A stretch of 64,000 nt of DNA from UBA1479 sp002706405 (lineage in GTDB: Bacteria > Pseudomonadota > Alphaproteobacteria > Rhodospirillales > Casp-alpha2): NCBI GenBank assembly GCA_963972255.1, contig CAXATO010000003.1, forward strand, positions 242,811 to 306,810, written 5' to 3'. Under the pieces are notes generated by a model. That model searched no databases and had not been told where the DNA came from. It saw nothing but the letters and a program-made list of their open reading frames with translations. Below, piece by piece: positions 39,775 through 50,300 of the stretch. Both the position numbers and the translations under genes were made by a program. Within the stretch, counting starts at the first letter, position 1. Every line of letters begins with the position of its first letter.

Positions 39775-42105
39775 ATGCTCGACCAGCAAGATGATGGCGG
39801 CCAAGGCGCGCTCAATTCAAGTTCGACCATCGAGGCGCCGATCGCGCCTGAAGAACTCGGTCATGCGGTGCTGACGCCGTCCGGCGCATTCGAGGCCGGG
39901 TCTTGGCAAACCTTCACGCTGGTTTATACCTGCGGCAAGTACGGGATGGACGACAGTGCGTCCATGCGCGTCTGCTTCCGTTTTGCGTCGGACCAGAGCC
40001 GCCCGCAGTTCGACGACCCCAAATGGCGCAACTACACCACGGTCGTCGCCTCCAACAACGCGGTGCTGGAAACCCGCTACGACCCCAAGGGCAATGTGCG
40101 CCCGTGGGACCGTGCACTTTATATCAAGGTTGTGAAGGGCTTCATGAAGGAAGGTGACACAATCACCATCACCTTCGGCGAAACCTCGGGCGGGTCGCAG
40201 GGCATGCGCCTGCAGACCTTCTGTGAGGACAGCCTTGAATTCCGCGTGCTGGTCGATCCCATCGCCACCGCCAATTATCAGGCGCTGCCGGTTCAGCCCG
40301 TGATCCGCATCGTTCCGGGCAAGCCCGTGACCTTCGCCGCCGTGGTGCCGACCGCGCGCTGCCCCGGCGAGACCTTTGACCTGAAGATCAAAGGCGAGGA
40401 CATCTGGGGCAATCCGTCGGATCAGTGCGATGTGACCTACAAGGTCAAGAGTTCGCGCCCCGTCAAGGGCCTGCCCGACAGCGTGACCCTGGCGCCCGGC
40501 GCCTTCGCCACCATCGTCGAGGGATTGAGCGTCGATGCCCCGGGTCCGGTCGATATCTGGTTCGAGGATGCGTCGGGCACGGAGGTTTTCCGCGCCAATC
40601 CCTTGTCCATTCAAAAGGACCTGGAACTCAAACCCTATTGGGTCGACCTCCACGGCCAGTCCGAGGAAACCATCGGCACCGGTTCGGCGCGCGCTTTCTT
40701 CGAATTCGCCCGGGATCGTGCCTTTGTCGACGCCGCCGGCCACCAAGGCAACGATTTTCAGATCACCAAGGGTTTTTGGTCCCATCTGGACAAGCTGTGC
40801 GAGGAATTCGACGAACCCGGCAGGTTCCTGACGCCGCTCGGATACGAGTGGTCGGGCAACACGGCCTTGGGCGGCGACCGCAACATGTTCTATCCCTCCA
40901 AGGATCGGGTCATTCGCCGCTCGTCCCACGCCCTGATCGAAGACAAGTCGGACCTGTCCACGGACTGCAACACGGCGGGCGAACTCTTTGAAGCCCTGGC
41001 CCGCGACGAGGAATGGGACGTCGTGTCCTATGCCCATTGCGGCGGACGTTATGCCGACGTGAAGATGGCCCATGACGGCCGGTTCGAAAAATCCATGGAG
41101 ATCCATTCCTCCTGGGGCACGTTCGAATGGCTGGTCGAGGATGCCCTCGACATGGGCTACCGCACGGGAATCGTCGCCAATTCCGACGGCCACAAGGGCC
41201 GGCCGGGAGCCAGCTATCCCGGTGCGTCGCTGTTCGGCGCTGTCGGCGGGCTGACCTGCATGCTGATGCCCGACCTTACGCGGGAATCCCTGTTCGACTG
41301 CATCCGCAAGCGCCACCATTACGCCACCACCGGCGGCCATGGCGGGCGCATGGTGATCGACGTCAAGGCGCGGTTCGATGCGCCGGCCACGCTCTATCAT
41401 GACGATCCGGCGCTTGATTATCCGACGCCGCCCAAGGGGGTTGAGGCCAGCGAGGCCATGATGGGGGACATCGTCCACCTGCCGGACGGTGGCGTGCGGC
41501 TGGATGTCGATATCCAGGGCGCCAGCCCGATCGAACGGGTCGACATCTTCAACGGCCGTGACCTGATCGAAACCGTCCGACCGTACGGCCAGGAAGACCT
41601 GGGCGGGCGCGTCCGCGTCCATTGGGAAGGGGCCGAATACCGTGGCCGCTTCCGCCAGGTCATCTGGGACGGCACGGCCCATGTCCAGGACAACGAGATC
41701 GTCCGCGCCGAGGCCTTCAACTTCTTCAACCCGGAGAAGGTGCTGGAGCAAACCTCGGAGACGGCGCTCAAATGGATGTCCCTGACCACGGGCAACTTTG
41801 CCGGTTTCGATGTCTGGCTGAAGGACGCCTGGGGTGGCACGCTCCAGATTGAAACGCCGCTGGTGCAATGCGGTGTGCCGCTGGAAGAGATCGGCCTGGA
41901 AGACGAGATGTTCGACAAGTCCGGTATCCTGCCCCGGTTCCTCAAGATCTTCCGCCTGCCGGAAGAGAACCCGCACCGTAAGATGTCGTTCTCGCGCAAG
42001 ATCGATCTCAAGGACGACCGGGACAACGCCCTCTTTATCCGCCTGACGCAGGAAGACGGCACGCGGGCCTGGACATCGCCGATCTACGTCTGCCGCAAGC
42101 TGTAA
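39775..42105 (+). CDS. DUF3604 family protein (PHP-like putative metallohydrolase)
   Basis: A 776-residue protein. The N-terminal 270 or so residues are beta-rich and of unknown role. The DUF3604 part begins at DLHGQSEETIGTGSA (about residue 291) and continues with YEWSGN, SYAHCGGRYADVK, EIHSSWGTFEW and VANSDGHKGRPG. The clustered His and Asp residues in these motifs resemble the PHP metal-dependent hydrolase active site. No signal peptide is present. AGGAG lies 9 bases before the ATG. It is divergent from the importer, and upstream of a flavoprotein gene on the same strand. DUF3604 proteins are common in marine bacteria and have no established activity that I can name. Confidence 0.85.
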   Translation: MLDQQDDGGQGALNSSSTIEAPIAPEELGHAVLTPSGAFEAGSWQTFTLVYTCGKYGMDDSASMRVCFRFASDQSRPQFDDPKWRNYTTVVASNNAVLETRYDPKGNVRPWDRALYIKVVKGFMKEGDTITITFGETSGGSQGMRLQTFCEDSLEFRVLVDPIATANYQALPVQPVIRIVPGKPVTFAAVVPTARCPGETFDLKIKGEDIWGNPSDQCDVTYKVKSSRPVKGLPDSVTLAPGAFATIVEGLSVDAPGPVDIWFEDASGTEVFRANPLSIQKDLELKPYWVDLHGQSEETIGTGSARAFFEFARDRAFVDAAGHQGNDFQITKGFWSHLDKLCEEFDEPGRFLTPLGYEWSGNTALGGDRNMFYPSKDRVIRRSSHALIEDKSDLSTDCNTAGELFEALARDEEWDVVSYAHCGGRYADVKMAHDGRFEKSMEIHSSWGTFEWLVEDALDMGYRTGIVANSDGHKGRPGASYPGASLFGAVGGLTCMLMPDLTRESLFDCIRKRHHYATTGGHGGRMVIDVKARFDAPATLYHDDPALDYPTPPKGVEASEAMMGDIVHLPDGGVRLDVDIQGASPIERVDIFNGRDLIETVRPYGQEDLGGRVRVHWEGAEYRGRFRQVIWDGTAHVQDNEIVRAEAFNFFNPEKVLEQTSETALKWMSLTTGNFAGFDVWLKDAWGGTLQIETPLVQCGVPLEEIGLEDEMFDKSGILPRFLKIFRLPEENPHRKMSFSRKIDLKDDRDNALFIRLTQEDGTRAWTSPIYVCRKL

Positions 42106-42132
42106 ATTCGGCGCAAGGTCTTGTAGCCTAGA

Positions 42133-42158
42133 GCCGCGGGCGGGAAACCGTCCGCGGC
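42133..42158. repeat. GAAA-tetraloop hairpin between the DUF3604 and flavoprotein genes
   Basis: GCCGCGGGCGG and CCGTCCGCGGC pair over 11 positions, one of them a G-U wobble in RNA, around a GAAA tetraloop. No T-run follows. The very stable GNRA hairpin, 27 bases after the DUF3604 stop, probably protects the 3' end or reduces read-through. Confidence 0.5.
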
Positions 42159-42220
42159 GAGGCGCGTCTGCGTCCCGTCGATCCATCCAAGACCATCAAT
42201 CAGAAATTTGAGGACCAATC

Positions 42221-43687
42221 TTGAAACCTTATAAATGGGATAGGGAAACGGACGTCGTTGTCCTGGGCTTCGGCGGCGCCGGCGTGGCGGCGGCGGTCAC
42301 GGCGCATGATCTGGGGGCGGAGGTCCTGATCCTGGAAAAGGCGCCCGAAGGACACCACGGCGGCAACACGCGCATCGCGGCCCAGGGATATCTGAACACC
42401 TCGGACGCGGACCAGGCGGCGACCTATCTGGAAGCCCTGTGCGGGCCCTACAAGGTGCCGGATGAAATGATCCGCACCTGGGCGCAGGAAATGTGCCTGA
42501 ACAACGATTGGGTCCGGGAACTCGGCGGCGATCCCCAGGAACACCAGCACCAGCCGGAAGGCATCGAGTATCCGGAACTGCCAGGTGCGACCTGTGTCCA
42601 CAAGTTCCACGACGGTCCGACCTACGGCTATTCCTTCACCTGGCAACGGTTCGAAAGCTTCGTGACGGAACGCGACATTCCGGTCCTGTACGAAACGCCG
42701 GGCCGGGAATTGATTCAGGACGGCGAGACCCGGGAAATCCTCGGTGTGCGCGCGGAAAAGGACGGCAAGTCCGTTCTCATCAAGGCGCGGCGCGGCGTAG
42801 TTCTGACCTGCGGCGGGTTCGAGAACAATCAGGAAATGATCCGCAACTACCTGCCGGGCGTGTCCCATTGCTATCCGTCGGGGACCCCTTACAACGAAGG
42901 CGACGGTATCGCCATGGCGCTTTCGGTCGGCGCCGACCTGTGGCACATGAACAATTTCGCGGGCCCGTCCATGGCCCTCAAGGTGCCCGAATATCCCGCC
43001 ACCTTCTCGATCCAGGCCCTGCATTTCGCCAAGGAATATCCCGGCGGCATGATCATCGTCGGCCCGGACGGTCGGCGGTTCTATGACGAGAAATTCAAGC
43101 ACCGTCACGGCAAGGTGCCGATCAACGGCGTGTGGTCGCCGATGCACGTGCCGACTCCCATGTTCATGGTGTTCGACCAGGACATGATGTCGGCGGCACC
43201 GCTCTACAACAAGAACCCCAACCGCGGCTGGACGCCGATCATCTCCCAATATGACTGGAGCGACGACAATTCCGCCGAACTTGAAAAGGGCTGGATCAAG
43301 AAGGGTGAGACCATTGAGGAACTCGCCCGGATCATCGGCCTGGACCCGGCGGCGCTCGCCGCCACGGTGGCGCGCTGGAACACGCAGGTGGCGGCCGGAG
43401 AGGATGCGGACTTCGGGCGCAAACTGATGTTGTCGCCGCTGGCCAAGGGGCCGTTTTACGCGATGGAACTGTCGCCCTCGATGATCAACACCCAGGGCGG
43501 CCCCCGGCGCAACGAGGAAGCCAAGATCCTGCGCCCGGACGGCCGGCCCATTCCCCGGCTCTACAGCGCCGGCGAACTGGGATCGATCTTCAGCTATCGG
43601 TATCAGGGCACCGGCAACATCGGCGAATGCCTGGCCTTCGGGCGGATCGCCGGGCGCAACGTCGCCGCCGAAACACCCCTGTCGTGA
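42221..43687 (+). CDS. FAD-dependent dehydrogenase/fumarate reductase-like flavoprotein
   Basis: A 488-residue flavoprotein of the fumarate reductase/succinate dehydrogenase/ketosteroid dehydrogenase superfamily. The FAD-binding Rossmann motif is VVLGFGGAGVAAAVTAHDLG with ILEKAP at residues 13-43. GGNTRIAAQG follows, and the FAD C-terminal part is YSAGELGSIFSYRYQGTGNIGECLAFGR. The start is TTG with GAGG 7 bases upstream. It is probably co-transcribed with the DUF3604 gene (115-base gap). It would oxidise or reduce a C-C bond of an unidentified carboxylate or keto compound; tricarballylate dehydrogenase-like and urocanate reductase-like proteins are relatives. Confidence 0.88.
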   Translation: MKPYKWDRETDVVVLGFGGAGVAAAVTAHDLGAEVLILEKAPEGHHGGNTRIAAQGYLNTSDADQAATYLEALCGPYKVPDEMIRTWAQEMCLNNDWVRELGGDPQEHQHQPEGIEYPELPGATCVHKFHDGPTYGYSFTWQRFESFVTERDIPVLYETPGRELIQDGETREILGVRAEKDGKSVLIKARRGVVLTCGGFENNQEMIRNYLPGVSHCYPSGTPYNEGDGIAMALSVGADLWHMNNFAGPSMALKVPEYPATFSIQALHFAKEYPGGMIIVGPDGRRFYDEKFKHRHGKVPINGVWSPMHVPTPMFMVFDQDMMSAAPLYNKNPNRGWTPIISQYDWSDDNSAELEKGWIKKGETIEELARIIGLDPAALAATVARWNTQVAAGEDADFGRKLMLSPLAKGPFYAMELSPSMINTQGGPRRNEEAKILRPDGRPIPRLYSAGELGSIFSYRYQGTGNIGECLAFGRIAGRNVAAETPLS

Positions 43688-43693
43688 CGGGCG

Positions 43694-44581
43694 TCAGGCC
43701 CCGGCCGGTTCGCTGACCGGGGCCACGTCGACGGCGACCGCGACCTTGTGCTCGCCGCCGCCCAGCACCATGCCGTTGATCGGGCTGACGTCGCCGTAAT
43801 CGCGGCCCCAGGCGACGGTGATGTGTTCGTCCCCCGGCATCAGGTTGTTGGTCGGGTCCAGGTCGACCCAGCCGTGGTCCGGCACCCAAACGGCCAACCA
43901 GGCGTGTGAGGCATCGGCGCCGATCTTGCGTTCCTGGCCTTCGGGCGGGTGGGTGCGCAGGTATCCCGAGACATACCGCGCCGGCAGGCCCAGGGCCCGC
44001 AGGCAGGCGATCTGCAGATGGGCGAAGTCCTGGCACACGCCGCGCTTGTCGGCCAAGACCCGGTCGATGGGGGTGGAAATGTCGGTGACCCCGCCTTCGT
44101 ACTTGAAGCCCGTGAAGATGCGGGCCATCAAATCCAACGCCCCTTCCAACACCGGGCGGCCCGGCGGGAACGACGCCTGGGCGAAGGCCTCGGCCTGGGC
44201 CGACACGGTGAACGGGCTTTCGAACACGTATTGACCCGCGTCCAGGCACGCCGGGTCCGACTGATTGCCCAGATATCCCGCGACCGCTTCCCAGGGCGGC
44301 GTGTCGGCCGGGGTGGGGGCGGGCAGGGCCTGGATGTCGACCTGGCAGGTCGAGGTGATCGAGAGCTTGCGATGGGGCTCTTCGATCGTCAGATAGGTCG
44401 TCGGATTGCCGAAGAAATCCGTGTCGTTCTTGGACAGGGTCGGCGCCGGTTCGATGATCAGGGCGTGATGGCGGGTGATCTGTTGGGGGCAGGGGCGCGG
44501 CGCCAGATGCAGCAGGTGTTGGGACAGCGCCACATCGAAGGCGTAGGTGATCGTCGTCTGATGGCTGATGTCGTAGATCAC
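43694..44581 (-). CDS. transglutaminase-like protein with N-terminal DUF/bacterial transglutaminase-like domain
   Basis: A 295-residue cysteine-protease-fold protein. The catalytic triad is Cys183 in GVCQDFAH, His226 in ASHAWLAVW and Asp242 in VDLDPTN. An N-terminal beta-rich domain (about residues 1-80, beginning YDISHQTTITYAF) is usual in this bacterial group. It is probably cytoplasmic (no signal peptide). The start is GTG. It is the third gene of an operon with the ATP-grasp/alpha-E protein and the large transglutaminase-like protein. Such enzymes are thought to cleave or transfer peptide bonds in a peptide-modification system; the product is unknown. Confidence 0.9.
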   Translation of the reverse strand: MIYDISHQTTITYAFDVALSQHLLHLAPRPCPQQITRHHALIIEPAPTLSKNDTDFFGNPTTYLTIEEPHRKLSITSTCQVDIQALPAPTPADTPPWEAVAGYLGNQSDPACLDAGQYVFESPFTVSAQAEAFAQASFPPGRPVLEGALDLMARIFTGFKYEGGVTDISTPIDRVLADKRGVCQDFAHLQIACLRALGLPARYVSGYLRTHPPEGQERKIGADASHAWLAVWVPDHGWVDLDPTNNLMPGDEHITVAWGRDYGDVSPINGMVLGGGEHKVAVAVDVAPVSEPAGA

Positions 44582-44598
44582 GGCCTAATACTCGATAC

Positions 44599-47178
44599 TC
44601 ATGGGACCATGCCGCCCGCGGCCGTGCTGCGCGTCGGCAGCACGTGGCTGAAGTACTTGCGCGCAAGCGCGTTCGACATTTCCAGGGTCTGATTGGCGAT
44701 CTGATCCAGGAACTGGGCCAGTTCGGTGCGCTGGCCTCGCTTGTTGCGCTGATTGCAGAGCGCCATCACGTCGGCCAGGCGGATCTGGCTGTACATGGAC
44801 TGGACCAGATATTCCTCGCGCGGCAAGGTGGCGCTTTCCTCGTCATGGGGGAAATGGCGGATGTGCTCGCCCAGGGTCGCGACCTGGAAGGCCAGGGACC
44901 GGGGATTGGTGTCGTCGGCCAGCAGAAGGTCGACCACCGCCGGCAACTGCACGCTGGAAAGATAACGCGTGCGGTAGGTCATGGAACTGTCACCCAGTTC
45001 CAGCAGCAGGTCCAGGCGGCCTTCCTCGGCCGGGTTGCCGTCGACCACCAGTTCGCGGATCAACTTGGCCGTATGGGTCGTGCGGTCGACCCGCCGACCC
45101 GTGTCCAGCAGCCGCCAGCCGAGCGAGCGCGTCATGTTTTCCATCTGCATGCCGCTGAAGGCGGATAGTTCCTCCAGGACATGGTTGAGCAAGGCCAGCG
45201 CCGCCGATACGTCGAGCCGCACCATCGCCGCCTGGCCGACGGCGCGCTGGTGCAGGCCGTTCAGCACGCGCCAGGAATCCGTCGACAGGCGCTCGCGGAC
45301 CATCGAGGCCGTGCGTTGCAGGTTTTCCAGCAGATTGAGCAGACCGTTGGCCCGCCCCCGGTCGAACAGGATCATGGCCATTTCGCGCTCGACCGCGCGG
45401 ATGCCGCCGGCGGCGGCCTTCTGCGCCGTGCGCCGGTTCAGATAATCCAGATCGACCAGGATGTTGGTCAGGCGGGTCAGGGTTTGCGGGTCGTCGCCAG
45501 CACCGGCTTCGCCCGAGAACCGAAGGATCAGGGCCCGCATCAGGCGGACCGAGCTTTCCGTGCGTTCCGCATATCGGCCGAGCCAGAACAGGTTGTCGGC
45601 CACGCGCGACGGCAGGTCCGAGCCGGAGCGCCGAAGCGTCACCGCCTGATCGGGAGCGGCCAGCCGGGTAAAGGTCGAAACGGGCCCGTCGGACAACACC
45701 CAGGTATCCTTGGACGCGTCGCCCTGCTGCATGGTGACGGCCTGGGCGGCGACGCTGTCGGCGGTCCGCGTCAGGCCGCCGGGCATGACCCGGTAGCTGT
45801 CGCCGTCGGCGCAGACATAGACGCGCAGCACGACCGGTCGCGGCTCGATGCCCTTGTCCGACCAGCCGGGGGTGGTCGACAGGGTCAGGGTTTCCTGGCC
45901 GAAGTACTGGTAGCCGCGCTTGCCCAGAAGATCGATGATCTCTTGCCGCCGCTCGCCCGAGGCCTGACCGGGCAGCAAGGCGCCGTTGCGGTTGTTGAGG
46001 ATCGAGGAATTGGAAAACGTCGGGCGCAGCACCAGGTCGTCCAGGTGTTGGCTGACGTATTCCCGTTCCTGTTCCTGGCCGCACCACCAGGTCGCCAGGG
46101 ACGGGACCTTCAGGTCCTCGCCCAGAAGCTCGCGACACAGGCCTGGATAGAAGCTCATCAGCGCTTCGCATTCGACCACGCCCGACCCCAGCGAATTGGC
46201 GACCACCACATTGCCCGCGCGCACGGCGGCGACCAGCCCGGCGACGCCGAGCAGCGAATCATTGCGCAGTTCCAAGGGGTCGCAGAAATCACTGTCGACG
46301 CGACGCAGGATCAGGTCGACCCGTTTCAGCCCGTTCAGGGTTTTCAGGAATACCTGATTGTCGCGAACGGTCAGGTCGGCGCCCTCGACCAGAGGGAAGC
46401 CCAGGTAGCGCGCCAGATAGGCGTGTTCGAAATAGGTTTCGTTGTGCGGCCCCGGGGTCAGCAGCACGGCCAGGGGGTCGTCCCGGCCCGACAGGCTGAT
46501 CAGGTTGTCGCTCAGCGCCTGGAAGAATCCGGCCAGACGGTGAACCTGGGCCGAGCGAAAGATGTCCGGCAGGGTGCGCGCCAGGACGATGCGGTTCTCG
46601 AGCGCATAACCGGCGCCGGACGGTGCCTGGGTGCGGTCGCTGAGGACCCACCAGCGCTGATCGGCTGCGCGGGCCAGGTCGAAGGCCATGAAGTGCAGAT
46701 GCACGCCGTCCGGCGGATTGATGCCGTGCATGGGACGCAGGAACGCCGGGTTGCCGTACACCAGCGACGACGGCAACAGGCCGCGTTTCAACAGGTTCTG
46801 ATCGCCGTAGATATCGTGGACGACGGCATTCAGCAGCTTGGCCCGCTGGATCAGCCCGGCTTCGAGGGTCTTCCATTCCTCGGCCCCGATCAGAAACGGA
46901 ATCGGGTCCATGCGCCAGGGACGGGTCGATTCCCCGGTGTCGTCGTAAATGTTGTAGGTGGTGCCGTTTTCCCGGACCAGGCGCTGCGCCGTGTCCCAAC
47001 GGTCCTGCAATTCCTGGTCGGAAAACCGTCCCAGGCTTTCCAGGAAATTGCGCCAATGGGGACGGATGCCGGCCTGGGCATCCACCATCTCGTCATAGAC
47101 GCCGGGGAAGGGGGCATAGTCGTCGGCCAGGAAAACGCCTGGCGCTGCGCTGTTCTTTGCCGGATTGCTGCCGCTCAC
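44599..47178 (-). CDS. circularly permuted ATP-grasp protein fused to alpha-E domain
   Basis: An 859-residue protein. Residues about 1-480 form a circularly permuted ATP-grasp domain (DUF404/DUF407 type), with FLADDYAPFPGVYDEM, MHGINPPDGVHLH, VLLTPGPHNETYFEHAYLARYLG and VANSLGSGVVECEALMSF. Residues about 545-855 form an alpha-E helical domain (DUF403), with DNLFWLGRYAERTESSVRLMRAL. These two domains are usually separate neighbouring genes; here they are one. ATP-grasp implies ATP-dependent amide or peptide bond formation. The start is GTG with GGAG 6 bases upstream; an upstream ATG is not supported. The gene lies between the two transglutaminase-like genes. Confidence 0.9.
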   Translation of the reverse strand: MSGSNPAKNSAAPGVFLADDYAPFPGVYDEMVDAQAGIRPHWRNFLESLGRFSDQELQDRWDTAQRLVRENGTTYNIYDDTGESTRPWRMDPIPFLIGAEEWKTLEAGLIQRAKLLNAVVHDIYGDQNLLKRGLLPSSLVYGNPAFLRPMHGINPPDGVHLHFMAFDLARAADQRWWVLSDRTQAPSGAGYALENRIVLARTLPDIFRSAQVHRLAGFFQALSDNLISLSGRDDPLAVLLTPGPHNETYFEHAYLARYLGFPLVEGADLTVRDNQVFLKTLNGLKRVDLILRRVDSDFCDPLELRNDSLLGVAGLVAAVRAGNVVVANSLGSGVVECEALMSFYPGLCRELLGEDLKVPSLATWWCGQEQEREYVSQHLDDLVLRPTFSNSSILNNRNGALLPGQASGERRQEIIDLLGKRGYQYFGQETLTLSTTPGWSDKGIEPRPVVLRVYVCADGDSYRVMPGGLTRTADSVAAQAVTMQQGDASKDTWVLSDGPVSTFTRLAAPDQAVTLRRSGSDLPSRVADNLFWLGRYAERTESSVRLMRALILRFSGEAGAGDDPQTLTRLTNILVDLDYLNRRTAQKAAAGGIRAVEREMAMILFDRGRANGLLNLLENLQRTASMVRERLSTDSWRVLNGLHQRAVGQAAMVRLDVSAALALLNHVLEELSAFSGMQMENMTRSLGWRLLDTGRRVDRTTHTAKLIRELVVDGNPAEEGRLDLLLELGDSSMTYRTRYLSSVQLPAVVDLLLADDTNPRSLAFQVATLGEHIRHFPHDEESATLPREEYLVQSMYSQIRLADVMALCNQRNKRGQRTELAQFLDQIANQTLEMSNALARKYFSHVLPTRSTAAGGMVP

Positions 47179-47303
47179 GCGATGCTCCACGCCCGACCGG
47201 GCCCATACCCATATTGGAGGGGCGAGGATAGGAGATCGCCGCGCCATCCGCTAGTGCGTTGTTTGATCAAGATGAATCCAGTCTGAAAGGGAGGCTTCCC
47301 GGC

Positions 47304-50300
47304 CTAGTGCACCGTTTTCGCGCGGCGCAGGTCGAGGGTCATGGGAAATTCGTCGTTGTCGCGGCGCTTGGGCGCGTCGGAGGATCCGGCGGTATGGCCG
47401 ATCTCTTCGAACCGGGCCAGGCGCCGGCTTTCCGCTTCGTAGGCGTTGACCGGGAAATGTTCGAAGTTGCGCCCGCCGGGATGGGCCACGTGATAGGTGC
47501 AGCCGGCCACGGCGCGTCCGGTCCAGGTGTCGTAAAGGTCGAACACCAGGGGCGCGTCCACGTCGACGCCGGGATGCAGGGCCGATGCAGGCTTCCAGGC
47601 GCGGAATCGCACGCCGGCGAAGAACTCGCCGGCCTTGCCGGTGGATGTCAGGGGCACCTCATAGCCGTTGCAGGCGATGCGGTAACGCCCGCCGGTCATG
47701 CCGGTGATCCGCACCTGCAGGCGTTCGACGGACGAATCGACGAAGCGCACGGTGCCGCCGGCGGCCCCTTCCTCGCCCATCACGTGCCAGGGTTCCAGCG
47801 CCTGGCGCAGTTCGATCTCCATCTGCTCGTACTGCACGGCGCCATAGCGCGGGAAGCGGAATTCGAAATGCGGCGCGAACCAATCCGCGTCGAAGGCATA
47901 GCCCTGGGCGTTCATGTCGGCGATGACGTTTTCGAAATCGGCCCAGACGGAATGGGGCAGCATGAAACGGTCGTGCAACTGCGTGCCCCAGCGCACCAAC
48001 GGTCCCGAATAAGGGGTGTCCCAGAACCGGGCGATCAGGGCGCGCAGCAACAACTGCTGGGTCAGGCTCATGCGCGCGTGGGGCGGCATTTCGAAGGCAC
48101 GAAATTCGACCAGGCCCAGGCGGCCCGTGGGCCCGTCCGGGGAATACAGCTTGTCGATGCAGATTTCCGTGCGGTGGGTGTTGCCGGACACGTCGATCAG
48201 CAAATTGCGCAGGGTCCGGTCGATCAGCCAGGGTGGGCATTCCGTGCCCTTTTCCGGAATCTGGGCGAGGGCGATTTCCAACTCGTACAGGCTGTCGTGG
48301 CGGGCTTCGTCGATGCGCGGCGCCTGGCTGGTCGGGCCGACGAACATGCCGGAAAACAGGTAGCTGAGGCTGGGATGGTGCTGCCAATAGGTGACCAGGC
48401 TTTTCAGCAGGTCCGGGCGGCGCAGGAACGGGCTGTCCTCCGCCGTCGGCCCGCCGGCGACCACGTGATTGCCGCCGCCGGTGCCGGTGTGGCGGCCGTC
48501 CAGCATGAACTTTTCCGTGCCCAGGCGGCTCAGGCGGGCTTCCTCATAAAGCGTTTCCGTGCTCTCGACCATCTCGCGCCAGCTTTCGGCGGGCTTGATG
48601 TTGATTTCCAGCACCCCCGGGTCCGGCGTCACCTTGATGACGTTCAGGCGCGGATCGTTGGGCGGGGCGTAGCCTTCGATATGCACGGGCATGCCGGTCT
48701 CCGCCGTCGCGTCCTCGATGGCGGCGATCAGGTCCAGGTAGTCTTCCAGGGTTTCCGTCGGCGGCATGAACACGCAAATGCGGCCGTCACGCGGTTCGAT
48801 GGTCATGGCCGCGCGGACCCTTCCCTTGGCGCCGGTCACGGACTGTTCGGAAATGGTCTGGCGGCCGGTGCCCGAATGTTCCGCGCCCTGCAGGTAGGGC
48901 TGGCGGGCGGCGTCGGGGCTGGGCAGGTCGCCGCGTTCGTCGAAGGGGTCGGCGGGCACGATATAGGGATAATCCACCGGCGGAATATGGGGCAGGGAAT
49001 CCAGCGGCAGGCGGTAACCCACGGGGGAATCGCCCGGGATCAGCACCAGGCGGTCCGTACGCATCGACCAGGGCTCGCTGTACCAGCGCCGATTGCTGGC
49101 CCGCGCGTTCCAGCGCTGCACCGGCAGGACATAGCCCGTCGGCTTCGACAGCCCGCGTGAGAACACCTTGCCCAGGCGTTCGCGCTCCAACGGGTCATCG
49201 AGCTTGGAATCCTCCAGGGTCACGTTTTCCGGCAGGCGGCGTTCCTGCTCCATGAAGTGCCAGGGGTCTTCATAGGCCGGGATGGCGGCGTCGGGCGACA
49301 CGTCCAGGCGTTCGGCGATGCCACGGGCGAAGGTCTCGGCGGTTTTGATGTCCGGCTTGTGGTCGTCGACTTCCCGGGCGAAGGCAGCTTGGTCGCGCCA
49401 GATCGGCACCCCGTCGCGCCGCCAATAGAGTGCGAAGGCCCAGCGCGGCAGGGGCTCCCCCGGATACCATTTGCCCTGGCCGAAATGCAGCAGGCCGTCC
49501 GGCGCGTATTTGTCGCGCAGGCGGCGGATCAGGTCGTCGCCCAGGGGCCGCTTGGTCTTGCCCGTGGCGGCGGTGTTCCATTCGTCGGCGTCGACATGGT
49601 CGATGGACACGAAGGTCGGCTCGCCGCCCAGGGTCAGGCGCACGTCGCGCTTTTTCAACTGCTTGTCGATCTCGTCGCCAAGCGCATCGATGGCCTGCCA
49701 CTGTTCTTCCGTGTAGGGCTTGGTCACCCGCGGGCTTTCGGCGATGCGGGTGATCACCATGTCGAAATCGAAGTCGACCTCGCTGGGCCCGACGGCGCCC
49801 GAGATGGGGGCGGCACTTCTCGGGCGCGGCGTCGCGGCCAGCGGGATATGCCCCTCGCCGGTCAACAGGCCCGATGTGGGATCGAAGCCGATCCAGCCGG
49901 CACCGGGCAGATAGACCTCGGTCCAGGCATGCAGGTCGGTGAAATCGACCTCGGACCCGGACGGCCCGTCGAGGGACTTCACGTCCGGTTTCAACTGAAT
50001 CAGGTAGCCCGACACGAAGCGCGCGGCATAGCCCAGGTGGCGCAGGATTTCGACCAGCAGCCAGCCCGTGTCGCGGCACGACCCGCGGCCGCTGGACAGG
50101 GTTTCCTCGCAGGTCTGCACCCCCGGTTCCATGCGGATCAGGTATTCGACCTCGGACTGCAGGCGCTGGTTCAGGGCGACCAGGTATTCGACCGTTCGGC
50201 CTTCCTGCTTGGGCAATTTATCGAGCCAGGCCTGCAGCAGCGGGCCCGCGGGTTCGGGCTTCAGGTAGGGCTCCAGTTCTTCCCGGAGGGCCGGATCGTA

